Shown here: positions 49,359-58,246 of the stretch, in pieces
Layout: each line of letters begins with the position of its first letter
Numbering within the stretch: the stretch's first letter is position 1
NCBI RefSeq assembly: GCF_014650555.1
Contig: NZ_BMVE01000005.1
Coordinates: 372,001-436,000 of the forward strand
Reading direction: 5' to 3'
Length of the DNA: 64,000 bases
From: Streptomyces goshikiensis
Lineage (GTDB): Bacteria; Actinomycetota; Actinomycetes; Streptomycetales; Streptomycetaceae
Program-made: the position numbers and the translations under genes
Notes under the pieces: model-generated
Database searches by the model: none
Told to the model about the DNA's origin: nothing
What the model saw: the letters and a program-made list of their open reading frames with translations, nothing else

Positions 49359-49479
49359 GACCGGCTCCCTGTGACTTCGATTCTTCGGCGCCCACCAGGG
49401 TACGCCCGTAATTTCATACGCTCTTACGTCGGCCAACCTGGGGGAGGCCGGACCCATTCCCGGGCCGCTCCCCCGGGGC

Positions 49480-50277
49480 TCAGCCCGCCGCGGGCTCGAT
49501 CTCCCGCGGCCGCAGCTCGGCCTGCTCCAGTACGTCCTTCAGGTGCTTCTCCACGACCGGCAGCACCTCGGCGATGGTGATCGCCCGGCCCAGTTCGTAC
49601 GAGAGGGAGGTCACACCGGCGTCGCGGATCCCGCAGGGGATGATCCGGTCGAACCAGGTGCTGTCCGGGTTCACGTTGATCGCGAAGCCGTGCATGGTGA
49701 CGCCCTTGGCCACGCGGATGCCGATGGCGGCGAGCTTGCGGTCCTCGCGGCGCTGGCCGGCGTTGGAGGGGGCGTACTCGGGGCCGTTCAGGCGCGCGTC
49801 GAACTCCTCGTCCGTCAGGCGCGGGTCGAAGTCGAGGGAGAGACCGCCGATCCTCGGGCGCTCCTCCACGGGGTCGCCGAGCACCCAGACCCCGGAGCGG
49901 CCCTCCACCCGGGTGGTCTCCAGGCCGAACTCGGCGGCGGTGCGGATCAGCGCCTCCTCCAGGCGGCGGACGTGGGCGACCACGTCCACCGGCCGGGGCA
50001 GCTTCATGATCGGGTAGCCGACGAGCTGGCCGGGGCCGTGCCAGGTGATCTTGCCGCCGCGGTCCACGTCCACGACGGGCGTGCCGTCCAGGGGCCGCTC
50101 GCTGGGGTCGGTCCGGCGCCCGGCGGTGTACACGGGCGGGTGCTCCACCAGCAGGCAGGTGTCGGCGATCGCGTCCTCGAAGCGGGCGGCGTGGACGCGC
50201 CGCTGCTCCTCCCAGGCCTGGGTGTACTCGACGGATTCCGGCCCGAAGCCCAGATGGACAAACCGAAGCTCAGACAC
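49480..50277 (-). CDS. lipB: Lipoyl(octanoyl) transferase LipB
   Basis: A 265-aa enzyme that moves octanoate from acyl carrier protein to lipoyl domains. Seen: LLVEHPPVYTAGRRT, GGKITWHGPGQLVGYPI, RKLAAIGIRVAKGVTMHGFAINVN and IIPCGIRDAGVTSL with the catalytic Cys; the Lys is in the IGIRVAKG region. GTG start seven bases after GGAGG. It precedes lipA on the same strand with 121 bp between. Confidence 0.96.
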   Translation of the reverse strand: MSELRFVHLGFGPESVEYTQAWEEQRRVHAARFEDAIADTCLLVEHPPVYTAGRRTDPSERPLDGTPVVDVDRGGKITWHGPGQLVGYPIMKLPRPVDVVAHVRRLEEALIRTAAEFGLETTRVEGRSGVWVLGDPVEERPRIGGLSLDFDPRLTDEEFDARLNGPEYAPSNAGQRREDRKLAAIGIRVAKGVTMHGFAINVNPDSTWFDRIIPCGIRDAGVTSLSYELGRAITIAEVLPVVEKHLKDVLEQAELRPREIEPAAG

Positions 50278-50354
50278 CGCGGCGCCTCCTCGTTGAACCT
50301 GCTGCGTGCACGTATCGCACCCAGCCAAGAGTACGGCGGCCCGCGCGGGCCCCC

Positions 50355-50642
50355 TCAGGCGCCCGGCGGGGACTCCGGCGGGGACCCGGGCGGCGGCCCC
50401 TGAGGCCGGCGCGGGCGGCGCCGGCCCCGGGCCGGGCGGTCCGGGTCCTCGTCCGCCCTCGGCAGCCGCCGGTGCCCCTCCGCGTGGTCGTTCACCCAGC
50501 CGCACACCCCGCACGCGTACCGCCCGTCGAGCCCCGCGATGTACGTGCCGCACCGCCGGCACTCGGCCTCGGTCAGCTCGGGCGCGGTCAGCGGGGTGGT
50601 GGACTCGCGAGGGGGGTCCGGCCGGGTGGGCCAACGGGTCAT
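50355..50642 (-). CDS. Small zinc-ribbon-like protein
   Basis: A 95-aa protein. Residues 28-53 hold CRRCGTYIAGLDGRYACGVCGWVNDH, two CxxC pairs likely to bind zinc. The C-terminal half (about 55-95) is low-complexity Arg/Pro/Gly/Ser sequence and probably disordered. I cannot name a function. It lies 77 bp upstream of lipB in the same direction and is divergent from the regulator gene that follows. Confidence 0.65.
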   Translation of the reverse strand: MTRWPTRPDPPRESTTPLTAPELTEAECRRCGTYIAGLDGRYACGVCGWVNDHAEGHRRLPRADEDPDRPARGRRRPRRPQGPPPGSPPESPPGA

Positions 50643-50814
50643 GGCCCGCAGCGTACGCGGGCGGAAGGGGTCGATCCGTAAAGGGCCCTACCGGTTCTGC
50701 ACACGATCGGATGAATGTGGGGCAGAGCGGACGGTACGAACTGAGTTCGCCGCTACATTCACGCCGTTCAAGGGCCGGGACTCCGGTCCGTCACGTCAGG
50801 AAACCGTGGAGCCG

Positions 50815-52254
50815 ATGACGGAACGACCTGCCCAGCGCGTCCCCAACCGGCAGCTCGCGGCGCTGATCGCGGAAGCCGGGTTCTCCAATGCCGGGCTCGC
50901 CCGCCGCGTCGACCAGCTCGGCCTGGAGCACGGTCTCGACCTGCGCTACGACAAGACCTCCGTGACCCGCTGGCTGCGCGGCCAGCAGCCGCGCGGGACC
51001 ACCCCGGCGCTGATCGCCGAGGTCTTCACGCGGCGCCTCGGACGGCGGCTGTCGGCGCAGGACCTGGGCCTGGAGGCCTGCGCCCCGGTGTACGCGGGTC
51101 TGGAGTTCGCGGCGACCCCGGAGGAGGCCGTGGACATCGCGAGCGGGCTGTGGCGCAAGGACTCCGGCTCCCACGCCGAACTGCGGAAGATCGCCTTCAC
51201 CCCGGCCGGGCTGGTCGTGCCCAGCCGGGACTGGCTGATCGGCCGGGCCGACGAACGGGTCGGGCGGGGCGCCGAGCCCGCCGCCGCCCGGGTACCGCTG
51301 CAGGGCCGGGCTTCGGTCCCCCGCCAGCGGCAGGTCGACCGGGGTCCCGGCCAGCGGGTGACCGGCGGGGACATCGCGGCGCTGCGGTCGGTGAGCGAGC
51401 TGTTCCGGACCCTGGACCACGCGTACGGCGGCGGGCACGCCCGGCAGGCCCTGGTGCGGTACCTGGAGCACGAGGCGGAGCCGATGCTCCGCGGGACCTA
51501 CGGGGAGAGCACCGGGCGGCGGCTGTTCGCGGCCGCCGCCGACCTGACCCGGCTCGCGGGCTGGACCTCGTACGACATCGCGGCGCACGGGCTGGCCCAG
51601 CGGTACTTCGTCCAGGCACTGCGGCTCGCCCAGGCCGCCGGGGACCGGCCGTACGGGTCGTACGTGCTGGTCACGATGAGCCGGCAGGCGGTCTACCTCG
51701 GCCACGGCCGGGAGGCGGTCCAGCTGGCCCGGGTCGCCCAGCAGGGCGTCGGCTCGGGCCCGCCGCCGGTCGTCCAGGCACTGCTGCACTCGGCGGAGGC
51801 GCGGGGACACGCGGTGCTGGGCGAGGTCCGGGCGGCCACGGCCTCGCTGGTGCGGGCGGAGCGCTCGCTGGGCGCGGCCCGGCCGGGGGACGACGTGCCG
51901 CACTGGGCGAAGTCCTTCGACGAGGCGCAGCTGGCGGACGAGTTCGGGCACTGCCACCGGGACCTCCAGCAGTACCGGGCAGCGGCGCAGCACGCGGAGC
52001 GGTCGCTCCAGCTGCGGGGGCCGGCGTACGCGCGTTCGCGGCTGTTCTGCCGGGTGGTGCTGGCCACGGCCCGGCTGGGGCTGGGCGAGCTGGACCAGGC
52101 GTGCGCGCTCGGCGCGGAGGCGGCGCAGCAGGCGACGGAGATGCGCTCGGTGCGCGCGGTGGAGTACGTACGGGACTTCGAGCGGCGGCTGGAGCCGTAC
52201 CGGGACGCCTCGGCGGTACGGACCTACCGGGACCGGGTCGCGGCGCTGTCCTGA
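50815..52254 (+). CDS. NsdA-like regulator with N-terminal helix-turn-helix and TPR region
   Basis: A 479-aa protein. Residues 1-75 (QLAALIAEAGFSNAGLARRVDQLG, SVTRWLRGQQPRGTTPALIAEVFTRRLG) form an atypical helix-turn-helix seen in a Streptomyces family that includes the developmental repressor NsdA. The rest is helical with TPR-like pairs (about 235-470). I cannot tell which paralogue it is. The start is ATG 50815 or GTG 50806, the latter four bases after AGGA. It stands alone and ends in a bidirectional hairpin. A role in controlling development or antibiotic production is inferred from the family. Confidence 0.75.
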   Translation: MTERPAQRVPNRQLAALIAEAGFSNAGLARRVDQLGLEHGLDLRYDKTSVTRWLRGQQPRGTTPALIAEVFTRRLGRRLSAQDLGLEACAPVYAGLEFAATPEEAVDIASGLWRKDSGSHAELRKIAFTPAGLVVPSRDWLIGRADERVGRGAEPAAARVPLQGRASVPRQRQVDRGPGQRVTGGDIAALRSVSELFRTLDHAYGGGHARQALVRYLEHEAEPMLRGTYGESTGRRLFAAAADLTRLAGWTSYDIAAHGLAQRYFVQALRLAQAAGDRPYGSYVLVTMSRQAVYLGHGREAVQLARVAQQGVGSGPPPVVQALLHSAEARGHAVLGEVRAATASLVRAERSLGAARPGDDVPHWAKSFDEAQLADEFGHCHRDLQQYRAAAQHAERSLQLRGPAYARSRLFCRVVLATARLGLGELDQACALGAEAAQQATEMRSVRAVEYVRDFERRLEPYRDASAVRTYRDRVAALS

Positions 52255-52255
52255 C

Positions 52256-52285
52256 GGGGTCCGGTTCCTCGCGGTACCGGACCCC
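52256..52285. terminator. Bidirectional terminator
   Basis: GGGGTCCGGT (52256-52265) pairs perfectly with ACCGGACCCC (52276-52285) around a 10-base loop, two bases after the regulator stop. Confidence 0.75.
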
Positions 52286-52299
52286 GGGCCGGGTGGGTC

Positions 52300-53556
52300 T
52301 CAGGCCGCCGCCGGAAGGGAGGGCTCCGCGGTGGCCGGGAGCGCGATGCCGAAATCGCGCAGGACGGCGGTGGCGGCGCGCCGGGCCGAGTGCAGCGCGC
52401 CCTGGACGGTGTTGGTGTCCCGGTGGTCGCCGCACACGTACAGCCCGGCCAGGACCCGTACCGGCCGCCGCATGTCGTGCGGCGGGGGCATGGCCGGGAC
52501 CGCCTCCGGGGTGTGGTGGACGGCCAGCGGCTCCCAGTCCCGGGTGGAGGTCTCGTAGAGCCGGGCCAGGCGCGAGGCGACGGTGCGCGCCGGGGGCGGC
52601 GGGCCGAGCACGGTGGTGGTGACCAGGGCGCGGCCGGCCGGGGCCCGCGTCGGGTCGACGGCGCTCATCACGGTGGTGTGGGCGACGGGCCAGGCGGGGT
52701 CGCCGTCCAGCAGCAGCGAGCCGTCCCAGGGCAGCGGGGCGGCGGTGGCGTGGTGCAGGACGGTCATCTCGTGGAAGCGGGGCACGCGCAGCCCGGGCAG
52801 CAGCCCGGCGGCGGCGCGGGCCCCGGTGGCCAGGAGCACGGAGCGGCAGCTGAAGTCGCCGTGCTCCTCGGTGGTGACCAGGTTGGTCGCCACCGAGCGG
52901 ACCCGCACCCCGGTGCGCACGGTGCCGGCCGGCAGGGCGGCGGCGAGGAGCGCGGGCAGGGTGGCGGCGCCGCCCTCGGGCACGGCCAGGCGGCCGCGGA
53001 CGAAGGTGCGCAGGGCGAGGTCGGCGACCCGGCTGGAGGTGCCCAGGTCCGGATCGCAGAGCAGGGTGGCGAGCAGCGGGCGCAGGGTCGCGCCGAGGCC
53101 GAGCCCGGGGCCGCGGGAGCGCAGTGCGGCCAGGGCGGTGCGTTCCGGGCGGGCCAGGACCCGCTCGACGGGCAGGGCGGCGAGCCGGCCGAGGACGGCG
53201 CTGAGCCGGGCCTGGTCGAAGGAACCGCTGGCCAGGGCGCGGGCCGGGGTGCGGGTGCCGGCCCGGTGCTGTTTGCCGTCGCTGTGGACCAGGACGCCGG
53301 GCGCGAAGGGCCGTAGCGTCAGGGCCTCCAGGCCGGGGGTGCGTTCGAGTTCGGTGTACGCGGTGTTGAGCAGCTGACCGATCCGGTCCAGCCGGAACCC
53401 GTCGACCTGCTCGGTGGCCATCCGGCCGCCGGCGGCGTCGGCGGCCTCCAGGACGGTGACGGAGACCCCCGCGGCGATCAGGTGCTGTGCGGCCGCGAGT
53501 CCTGAGACTCCGGCTCCTACGATGACGACGTCCGCATGGTGTGAGCTGATGAGCAC
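52300..53556 (-). CDS. FAD-dependent amine oxidase-like oxidoreductase
   Basis: A 418-aa flavoprotein. The FAD-binding motif VVIVGAGVSGLAAAQHL and the second strand VTVLEAADAAGGRMATE are near the N-terminus; the C-terminal FAD contact VCGDHRDTNTVQGALHSARRAA is also clear. It belongs to the NAD(P)-binding Rossmann/protoporphyrinogen-oxidase-like group; the substrate is unknown. GTG at 53556 (VLISSHHADV) is five bases after GGGGAGG. Its neighbour at 53716 is another dinucleotide-binding protein on the same strand, 159 bp upstream; that gap shows no feature I can name. Confidence 0.85.
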   Translation of the reverse strand: MLISSHHADVVIVGAGVSGLAAAQHLIAAGVSVTVLEAADAAGGRMATEQVDGFRLDRIGQLLNTAYTELERTPGLEALTLRPFAPGVLVHSDGKQHRAGTRTPARALASGSFDQARLSAVLGRLAALPVERVLARPERTALAALRSRGPGLGLGATLRPLLATLLCDPDLGTSSRVADLALRTFVRGRLAVPEGGAATLPALLAAALPAGTVRTGVRVRSVATNLVTTEEHGDFSCRSVLLATGARAAAGLLPGLRVPRFHEMTVLHHATAAPLPWDGSLLLDGDPAWPVAHTTVMSAVDPTRAPAGRALVTTTVLGPPPPARTVASRLARLYETSTRDWEPLAVHHTPEAVPAMPPPHDMRRPVRVLAGLYVCGDHRDTNTVQGALHSARRAATAVLRDFGIALPATAEPSLPAAA

Positions 53557-53715
53557 GTGCCCCTCCCCGAGGTCGGCGCGGCTGTGTGGGGATCCTCCTT
53601 CCCCCAACGGGCTCGACCAGAACCCGAGTTCGGGCAGCGATTACGGACAACTCCGGTCGCACGGCGGTCGCATACGGGTCATGAACGGTCGCACAGTGGT
53701 CGCACGGGCGCTCCG

Positions 53716-54618
53716 TCAGCGGGACCGGCCGGCGAGCGCGGCCCGGATGGCCCCGTCGATCCCGGGGTGTTCGAAGACGAACCCGGACTCCAGCAGCCGG
53801 GCGGGCCGCACCCGCTGGCTCTGCAGCACGTCCTGCGAGAACTCGCCGAGCGCGAGGCGCAGCGCGAACGCCGGTACCGGGAACGGGGTCGGTCGGTGCA
53901 GGACGCGGCCCATCGCGGCGGTGATCTCACGGTTGGTGAGGGGCTCGGGCGCGGTGAGGTTCACCGGGCCGGAGAGCTGCGGGGTGTCGATGAGGTGCCG
54001 CAGGGCGGCGACGTGGTCGTGCAGCGAGATGTACGGCCAGTACTGGCGGCCGTCGCCGAGGCGGCCGCCGAGACCGGCGCGGAAGAGCGGGAACATCCGG
54101 CCCCAGGCGCCGCCGTCGGGGGCGATGACCAGTCCGGTGCGGGCGAGCACGGTCCGGACGCCGAGGCCTGCGGCGGGCGAGGCGGCGGCCTCCCACTCCA
54201 CGCAGACGGAGGGCAGGAACCCCTCCCCCGCCGGGGCCCGCTCGTCGACCGGGCGGTCGCCGGTGTCCCCGTAGTAGCCGACGGCCGAGCCGCTCACGAA
54301 CACCCCGGGCGGGTGGTCGAGACCGCCGAGCGCGCGGACGACGGCCGCCGTGCCGAGCACCCGGCTGTCGCGGATCTCCCGCTTGTACGCGGCGCTCCAC
54401 CGGCGGTCGCCGACGCCGGCCCCGGCCAGGTGCACGACGGCCGCGCACCCTTCGAGCCCGGCGGGGTCGAGGTAGCCGCGCTTGGGGTCCCACCGCGCCT
54501 CGTCGCCTGCGGCGGGCTCGCGGCGGACGTACCGCATGACCTCATGCCCGTCGGAGCGCAGGCTCCGTACGAGCGCCGACCCGATGAGCCCGCTGGACCC
54601 GGTGACCGCGATACGCAT
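53716..54618 (-). CDS. TIGR01777/YfcH-type epimerase (SDR39U1)
   Basis: A 300-aa extended SDR-like protein. It has the NADP-binding start MRIAVTGSSGLIGSAL, VVHLAGAGVGDRRW, the family core SGSAVGYYGD with the Tyr, RTGLVIAPDGGAW and PVNLTAPEPLTNREI. The C-terminal DUF1731 part ends RPARLLESGFVFEHPGIDGAI. Function in bacteria is unsettled; relatives in chloroplasts affect division or photosystem assembly. The start MRIAVTG (54618) replaces an upstream ATG that adds eight odd residues. Confidence 0.9.
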   Translation of the reverse strand: MRIAVTGSSGLIGSALVRSLRSDGHEVMRYVRREPAAGDEARWDPKRGYLDPAGLEGCAAVVHLAGAGVGDRRWSAAYKREIRDSRVLGTAAVVRALGGLDHPPGVFVSGSAVGYYGDTGDRPVDERAPAGEGFLPSVCVEWEAAASPAAGLGVRTVLARTGLVIAPDGGAWGRMFPLFRAGLGGRLGDGRQYWPYISLHDHVAALRHLIDTPQLSGPVNLTAPEPLTNREITAAMGRVLHRPTPFPVPAFALRLALGEFSQDVLQSQRVRPARLLESGFVFEHPGIDGAIRAALAGRSR

Positions 54619-54695
54619 CCCCCCATCCTGCCGCCTCCCCACCCCGAACCCCGCGCCTCAAACGCCGGCGAGGCTTGGATTCACAGGCCGCGGTC

Positions 54696-54835
54696 GGTGT
54701 CGGGGGTGGGGTGGGGTGTTGGCCGGGACGTAAAACGTGATTTGTGGCGCGGGGTACCGCCGCACGGCGGATGAGCCCGACCGGGCGCCATAAATCATGC
54801 AGTCCCGGACGACACCCCACCCCACCCCCGACACC
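54696..54835. repeat. 140-bp inverted-repeat element with G-rich arms
   Basis: A perfect 24-bp outer arm (54696-54719 with 54812-54835) continues inward with CCGGGAC and TGATTT-TGGCGC pairings, giving arms of about 55 and 51 bases. The centre (54751-54784) contains CCGCCGCACGGCGG, a small hairpin. Each arm carries tracts GGGGG-T-GGGG-T-GGGG plus a nearby GGG. It fills most of the intergenic space between two minus-strand genes. It could be a MITE-like element, an attenuator or a structural site. Confidence 0.75.
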
Positions 54836-54879
54836 GGCCACGACCCACCCCCGCCCCGACGCCGGCCACGGCCCCCCGG

Positions 54880-55593
54880 TCAGGCCGTTCCCAGCCACGT
54901 TCCGACCGCGTACGTCACCGCCATCGCCACCGCCCCGCCGCCCACGTTCCGCAGGACCGCCCGGCGCGGCTCCGCCCCGCCCAGCCGGGCGCTCACCACC
55001 CCGCACACCGCCAGCGCCGCGACCACCGCCGCCACCGTCACCGGCACCCGCCCCGACGGCCCCGGCAAGAGGATCGCCAGCAGCGGCAGCACCGCCCCCA
55101 CCGTGAACGCGACCAGGCTCGCGAACGCCGCGTGCCACGGGTTCGCCAGCTCGTCCGGGTTGATCCCCAGCTCCACCCGCGCGTGAGCCCGCAACGCGTC
55201 CCGCTCCGTCAGCTGCTCGGCCGCCTCCCGCGCCACCTCCCGGCTCAGGCCCCGTCCCTCCAGCAGCTCGGTCAGCTCCTCCAGCTCCGCCTCCGGGGAC
55301 TCCACGAGCTCCCGCCGCTCCACCTCCAGCGCCGCCCGCTCCGAGTCCCGCTGGGAGCTCACCGACACGTACTCCCCCGCCGCCATCGACAGCGAGCCCG
55401 CCAGCAGCCCCGCCACCCCCGCCGTCAGGATCGCCGCGCGCGACGTCGTCGCCCCGGCCACGCCCACCACCAGGCCGGCGGTGGAGATGATCCCGTCGTT
55501 GGCCCCGAGCACCCCCGCCCGCAACCAGTTCAGCCGAGTGCTGATCCCCGCGCTTTCGGCGCTGCCGGCGCCCCGCGGCGCGTCCTCCGTCAC
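54880..55593 (-). CDS. VIT1/CCC1-family iron/manganese transporter
   Basis: A 237-aa membrane protein. The family start LRAGVLGANDGIISTAGLVVGVAGA with its Asp is present, then SMAAGEYVSVSSQRDSERAALE in TM2. A cytosolic acidic metal-binding loop lies at about 85-145 (ELVESPEAELEELTELLEGRG), then three TM segments. Relatives move Fe2+ or Mn2+ out of the cytosol. GTG at 55593 (VTEDAPRG) directly follows a G6 run; GTG at 55602 has no ribosome site. Confidence 0.9.
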   Translation of the reverse strand: MTEDAPRGAGSAESAGISTRLNWLRAGVLGANDGIISTAGLVVGVAGATTSRAAILTAGVAGLLAGSLSMAAGEYVSVSSQRDSERAALEVERRELVESPEAELEELTELLEGRGLSREVAREAAEQLTERDALRAHARVELGINPDELANPWHAAFASLVAFTVGAVLPLLAILLPGPSGRVPVTVAAVVAALAVCGVVSARLGGAEPRRAVLRNVGGGAVAMAVTYAVGTWLGTA

Positions 55594-55670
55594 GCCCCCC
55601 ACTGTCGTGGGCTACGGCGTACGGGGCCACCCGGGGTGCGCACCCCGGACCCCGGCACCAGGGTGGAGGG

Positions 55671-56762
55671 GTGAGACGCGTACGCGAGGAGCCGGGCTGG
55701 CTGCGCGGTGAGCCGCCGCCGCGCTGGGCCCGGATCGCGCCCGTGGCGGCCACGGTGCTGCTCTGCCTCGCCCAGTGGCTGACCCCGGGCGCCGAGCTGG
55801 GCTACTTCCTGGCCGGGATCCCGGCCGTCGCCGCGTTCGCGTACGGCGCCACCGGCACGGCCGTCTTCGCCACCGTGGTGCTGCTCCTGCTCGGGATCCC
55901 CCAGCTCGGCGTGGCACACGCCCGCGGCACCGACCTGGCGACCGTGGCGGTGGTCGGGCTGCTCAGCGTGGTGATCGCCTGGGTGCGCCACCGCCGGGAC
56001 GCCCAGCTGGTCAGCGTCCGCACGGCGGCCGAGGCGGCGCAGCTGGCGGTGTTGCCGCCGGTCCCGGAGCGGGTTGGTCCGGTGCGCTGCACCGGGCTGT
56101 ACCGGGCGGCCCAGCAGGGCACCCTCGTCGGCGGCGACCTGTTCGACGTACGGGCCGGGCCCTACGGGGTCCGGGCGGTGGTCGGGGACGTCCAGGGGCA
56201 CGGTCTGGCGGCGGTCGGCACGGTGGCGGCGCTGCTGGGCGCCTTCCGCGAGGCGGTGCTGGACGACCGGGAGCTGCCCGCGGTGGCCGCCCGGCTGGAC
56301 CGGAGGCTGCTGAAGGACGCGCAGGACGGCCCGCTGGAGCACCCGGAGCTGTTCGCGACGGCGGTGCTGCTGGAGTTCCCGCCGGGGCGGGACCTCGTAC
56401 GGATCGTGTCCTGCGGGCACCCTCCGGTACTGCTGCTGCGCGGCCGCTCCGTCTCCGAGGTGACGGCCGAGCCGGGGCCCCCGCTCGGCCTGGGCCTGAC
56501 CGGGCCGGAGCTGCCGCAGCCGACCGAATTGCGGCTGCTGCCGGGCGACCGGCTGCTCGCGCACACCGACGGGGTCACCGAGGCGCGGGACGCGGCGGGG
56601 CACTTCTACCCGCTGTCCCTGCGCCTCCCAGGGCTCACGACCGACCCGGCGGGCCTGGTCTCGGCGGTCTGGCGGGACCTGGAGGGCTTCTCCGACGGCG
56701 GCCCGCGCGACGACGTGGCCCTCCTGGTCCTTTCGCTCCCCCCGCCCGCCGCCACCCCGTGA
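55671..56762 (+). CDS. SpoIIE-type PP2C phosphatase with N-terminal membrane domain
   Basis: A 363-aa protein. Three to four TM segments (about 20-105) lead into a coiled linker and a SpoIIE-family phosphatase (about 125-360). Metal-binding acids are visible in VGGDLFDV, VGDVQGHG, AHTDGVTEA and GPRDDVALLV. No kinase, PAS or GAF domain is fused. Such proteins dephosphorylate anti-sigma antagonists or other Ser/Thr phosphoproteins. GTG start at 55671, only two bases after GGAGG, which is unusually close. Divergent from the VIT gene. Confidence 0.87.
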   Translation: MRRVREEPGWLRGEPPPRWARIAPVAATVLLCLAQWLTPGAELGYFLAGIPAVAAFAYGATGTAVFATVVLLLLGIPQLGVAHARGTDLATVAVVGLLSVVIAWVRHRRDAQLVSVRTAAEAAQLAVLPPVPERVGPVRCTGLYRAAQQGTLVGGDLFDVRAGPYGVRAVVGDVQGHGLAAVGTVAALLGAFREAVLDDRELPAVAARLDRRLLKDAQDGPLEHPELFATAVLLEFPPGRDLVRIVSCGHPPVLLLRGRSVSEVTAEPGPPLGLGLTGPELPQPTELRLLPGDRLLAHTDGVTEARDAAGHFYPLSLRLPGLTTDPAGLVSAVWRDLEGFSDGGPRDDVALLVLSLPPPAATP

Positions 56763-56789
56763 CGGGGCGGCGGCGGGCGGGCCGAGGAC

Positions 56790-57050
56790 TCAGCTCCCGT
56801 TGCCGTCGCGGATGAAGGAGCGCACCATCTTGCAGGTGAGGTTCGACGGCCGGTGGATCCCCACCCGGACCGCCATCGTCCGGATCTTCCGGTTGGTGGC
56901 GCGCTCGGGGTCGTACGTCCCCGTGTCGAGCAGGGATATCGCCAACCGCATCGCCTTCAGACGGCGGTTGTGGCTCTCGTACCACTCGCGGGGCAGGCCC
57001 GCCGGCAGCGGCTTCTTCTTCGGCATCTCAATGACAGCGGCAGCGGCCAT
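56790..57050 (-). CDS. Small conserved Streptomyces protein
   Basis: An 86-aa basic protein: an N-terminal hydrophobic-to-basic segment (AAAVIEMPKKKPLPAGLPREWY) and a helical remainder with HNRRLKAMRLAISLLDTG and TNRKIRTMAVRVGIHRPS. The latter resembles a nucleic-acid-binding helix-turn-helix, but I cannot confirm that. I recall near-identical proteins in other Streptomyces close to glnII, all without function. ATG start; the stop is 27 bp from the convergent phosphatase gene. Confidence 0.8.
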   Translation of the reverse strand: MAAAAVIEMPKKKPLPAGLPREWYESHNRRLKAMRLAISLLDTGTYDPERATNRKIRTMAVRVGIHRPSNLTCKMVRSFIRDGNGS

Positions 57051-57181
57051 CTACAGCCTCCCAAACGGTAGTTGGCTTCCTGTCGTTCTCCCTCGATTTT
57101 ACCGGCGCCCACTGACAATCACCCCTGGCCAGACCGGCTTCCACGAGCCCGCCGGCCACCCCTGCGCATACCCTGGGCGCC

Positions 57182-57553
57182 ATGGAGATCTGGATCAATC
57201 CCGCCTGCTCGAAGTGCCGCGGCGCGCTGACCCTGCTGGACGCGGAGGGCGCCGAGTACACCGTCCGCCGCTACCTGGAGGACGTCCCCTCCGAGGCCGA
57301 GATCCGCGAGGTGCTGGGCCGTCTCGGGCTGGAGCCGTGGGACATCACCCGCACCTCGGACCCGCTGGCCAAGGAGACCGGCGTACGGGAGCTGCCGCGC
57401 GAGGAGACCGAGGAGGCCCGGGCGCGCTGGATCGCGCACCTGGCCGCGCACCCGAAGCTGATCCAGCGCCCGATCATCACCGCGGAGGACGGCACGGCGG
57501 TGGTCGCCCGCTCCGAGGAGGCCGTCCGCGACGCCCTCTCCCGCAAGGCCTAG
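57182..57553 (+). CDS. ArsC/Spx-family thioredoxin-fold protein (arsenate reductase-like)
   Basis: A 123-aa protein starting MEIWINPACSKCRGALTLLD, with a CSKC pair, then VRRYLEDVPSEAEIREVLGRLG and HPKLIQRPIITAEDG, where the Arg-Pro-Ile is the family cis-Pro loop. Members reduce arsenate with glutathione-type thiols or act as redox regulators. No other ars genes are nearby, so the substrate is uncertain. Confidence 0.85.
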   Translation: MEIWINPACSKCRGALTLLDAEGAEYTVRRYLEDVPSEAEIREVLGRLGLEPWDITRTSDPLAKETGVRELPREETEEARARWIAHLAAHPKLIQRPIITAEDGTAVVARSEEAVRDALSRKA

Positions 57554-57669
57554 GCGTCGGGGCCGTCCCGGCCCGGGGTGGTCTTCGCCCCGCCCCCATC
57601 CGGCACCTCGTAGGGTGGCCCCACCACCAAAGGGGACAAACGACACGAAAAGGCCGGGACTGACCCACC

Positions 57670-58215
57670 GTGAACGACACCCAGCAGCCGCAGCCCGCAC
57701 CACGGCCCACCCCGAACGGGCGCCCCTTCCCCCCGCCCCGGCGCGGCCCGGACTGGATGTTCGGCGGGGTGTACGGGACCGTGCTCGCGAGCGGCCTGCT
57801 GGCCGCGCTCGACCAGAAGGGCGGGGAGTACACCCCCTTCTACGACGCCAGCTGGGTCCTGGTCACGGCGGCCGCGGCCGCGCTCGCGCACGGCTACTCG
57901 CACCACATGACCAGCCATCAGCCGGGCTCCGCCGCGTACCGCTGGCACGTGCTGGCCCGGGCGCTGTGGAACGAGTGGCCGGTGATCGTGGCCACCCTCC
58001 CCACCGTCCTGCTCCTGGTAGCCGCCGGGATCGCCGGCTGGGACTCGTACGGGGTGACGGCGATCGGGCTCGGCCTGAACACCGCGCTGCTGTTCGCCTG
58101 GGGCTCCTTCGTGGCGCTCCGGGTCGGCTACCGGCTCGGCCCCTCCCTGCTGATCGGGCTCGCGGACGCCACCATCGGCCTCGCCATCATCGTGGCCAAC
58201 GCCGTGCTGAAGTAG
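57670..58215 (+). CDS. Integral membrane protein of unknown function
   Basis: A 181-aa protein with GTG start, a Pro-rich N-terminus (1-30) and five hydrophobic segments (about 35-52, 62-78, 105-125, 130-150, 157-180). HGYSHHMTSHQ between the second and third segments is His-rich and could bind metal. I do not recognise the family. Confidence 0.7.
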   Translation: MNDTQQPQPAPRPTPNGRPFPPPRRGPDWMFGGVYGTVLASGLLAALDQKGGEYTPFYDASWVLVTAAAAALAHGYSHHMTSHQPGSAAYRWHVLARALWNEWPVIVATLPTVLLLVAAGIAGWDSYGVTAIGLGLNTALLFAWGSFVALRVGYRLGPSLLIGLADATIGLAIIVANAVLK

Positions 58216-58229
58216 ACCCGCCGCGTCCG

Positions 58230-58246
58230 GAGCCCGCGCCGGGCTC
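58230..58246. terminator. Short bidirectional hairpin
   Basis: GAGCCCG (58230-58236) pairs with CGGGCTC (58240-58246) around three bases, overlapping the last codon of the convergent oxidoreductase gene. Confidence 0.45.
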
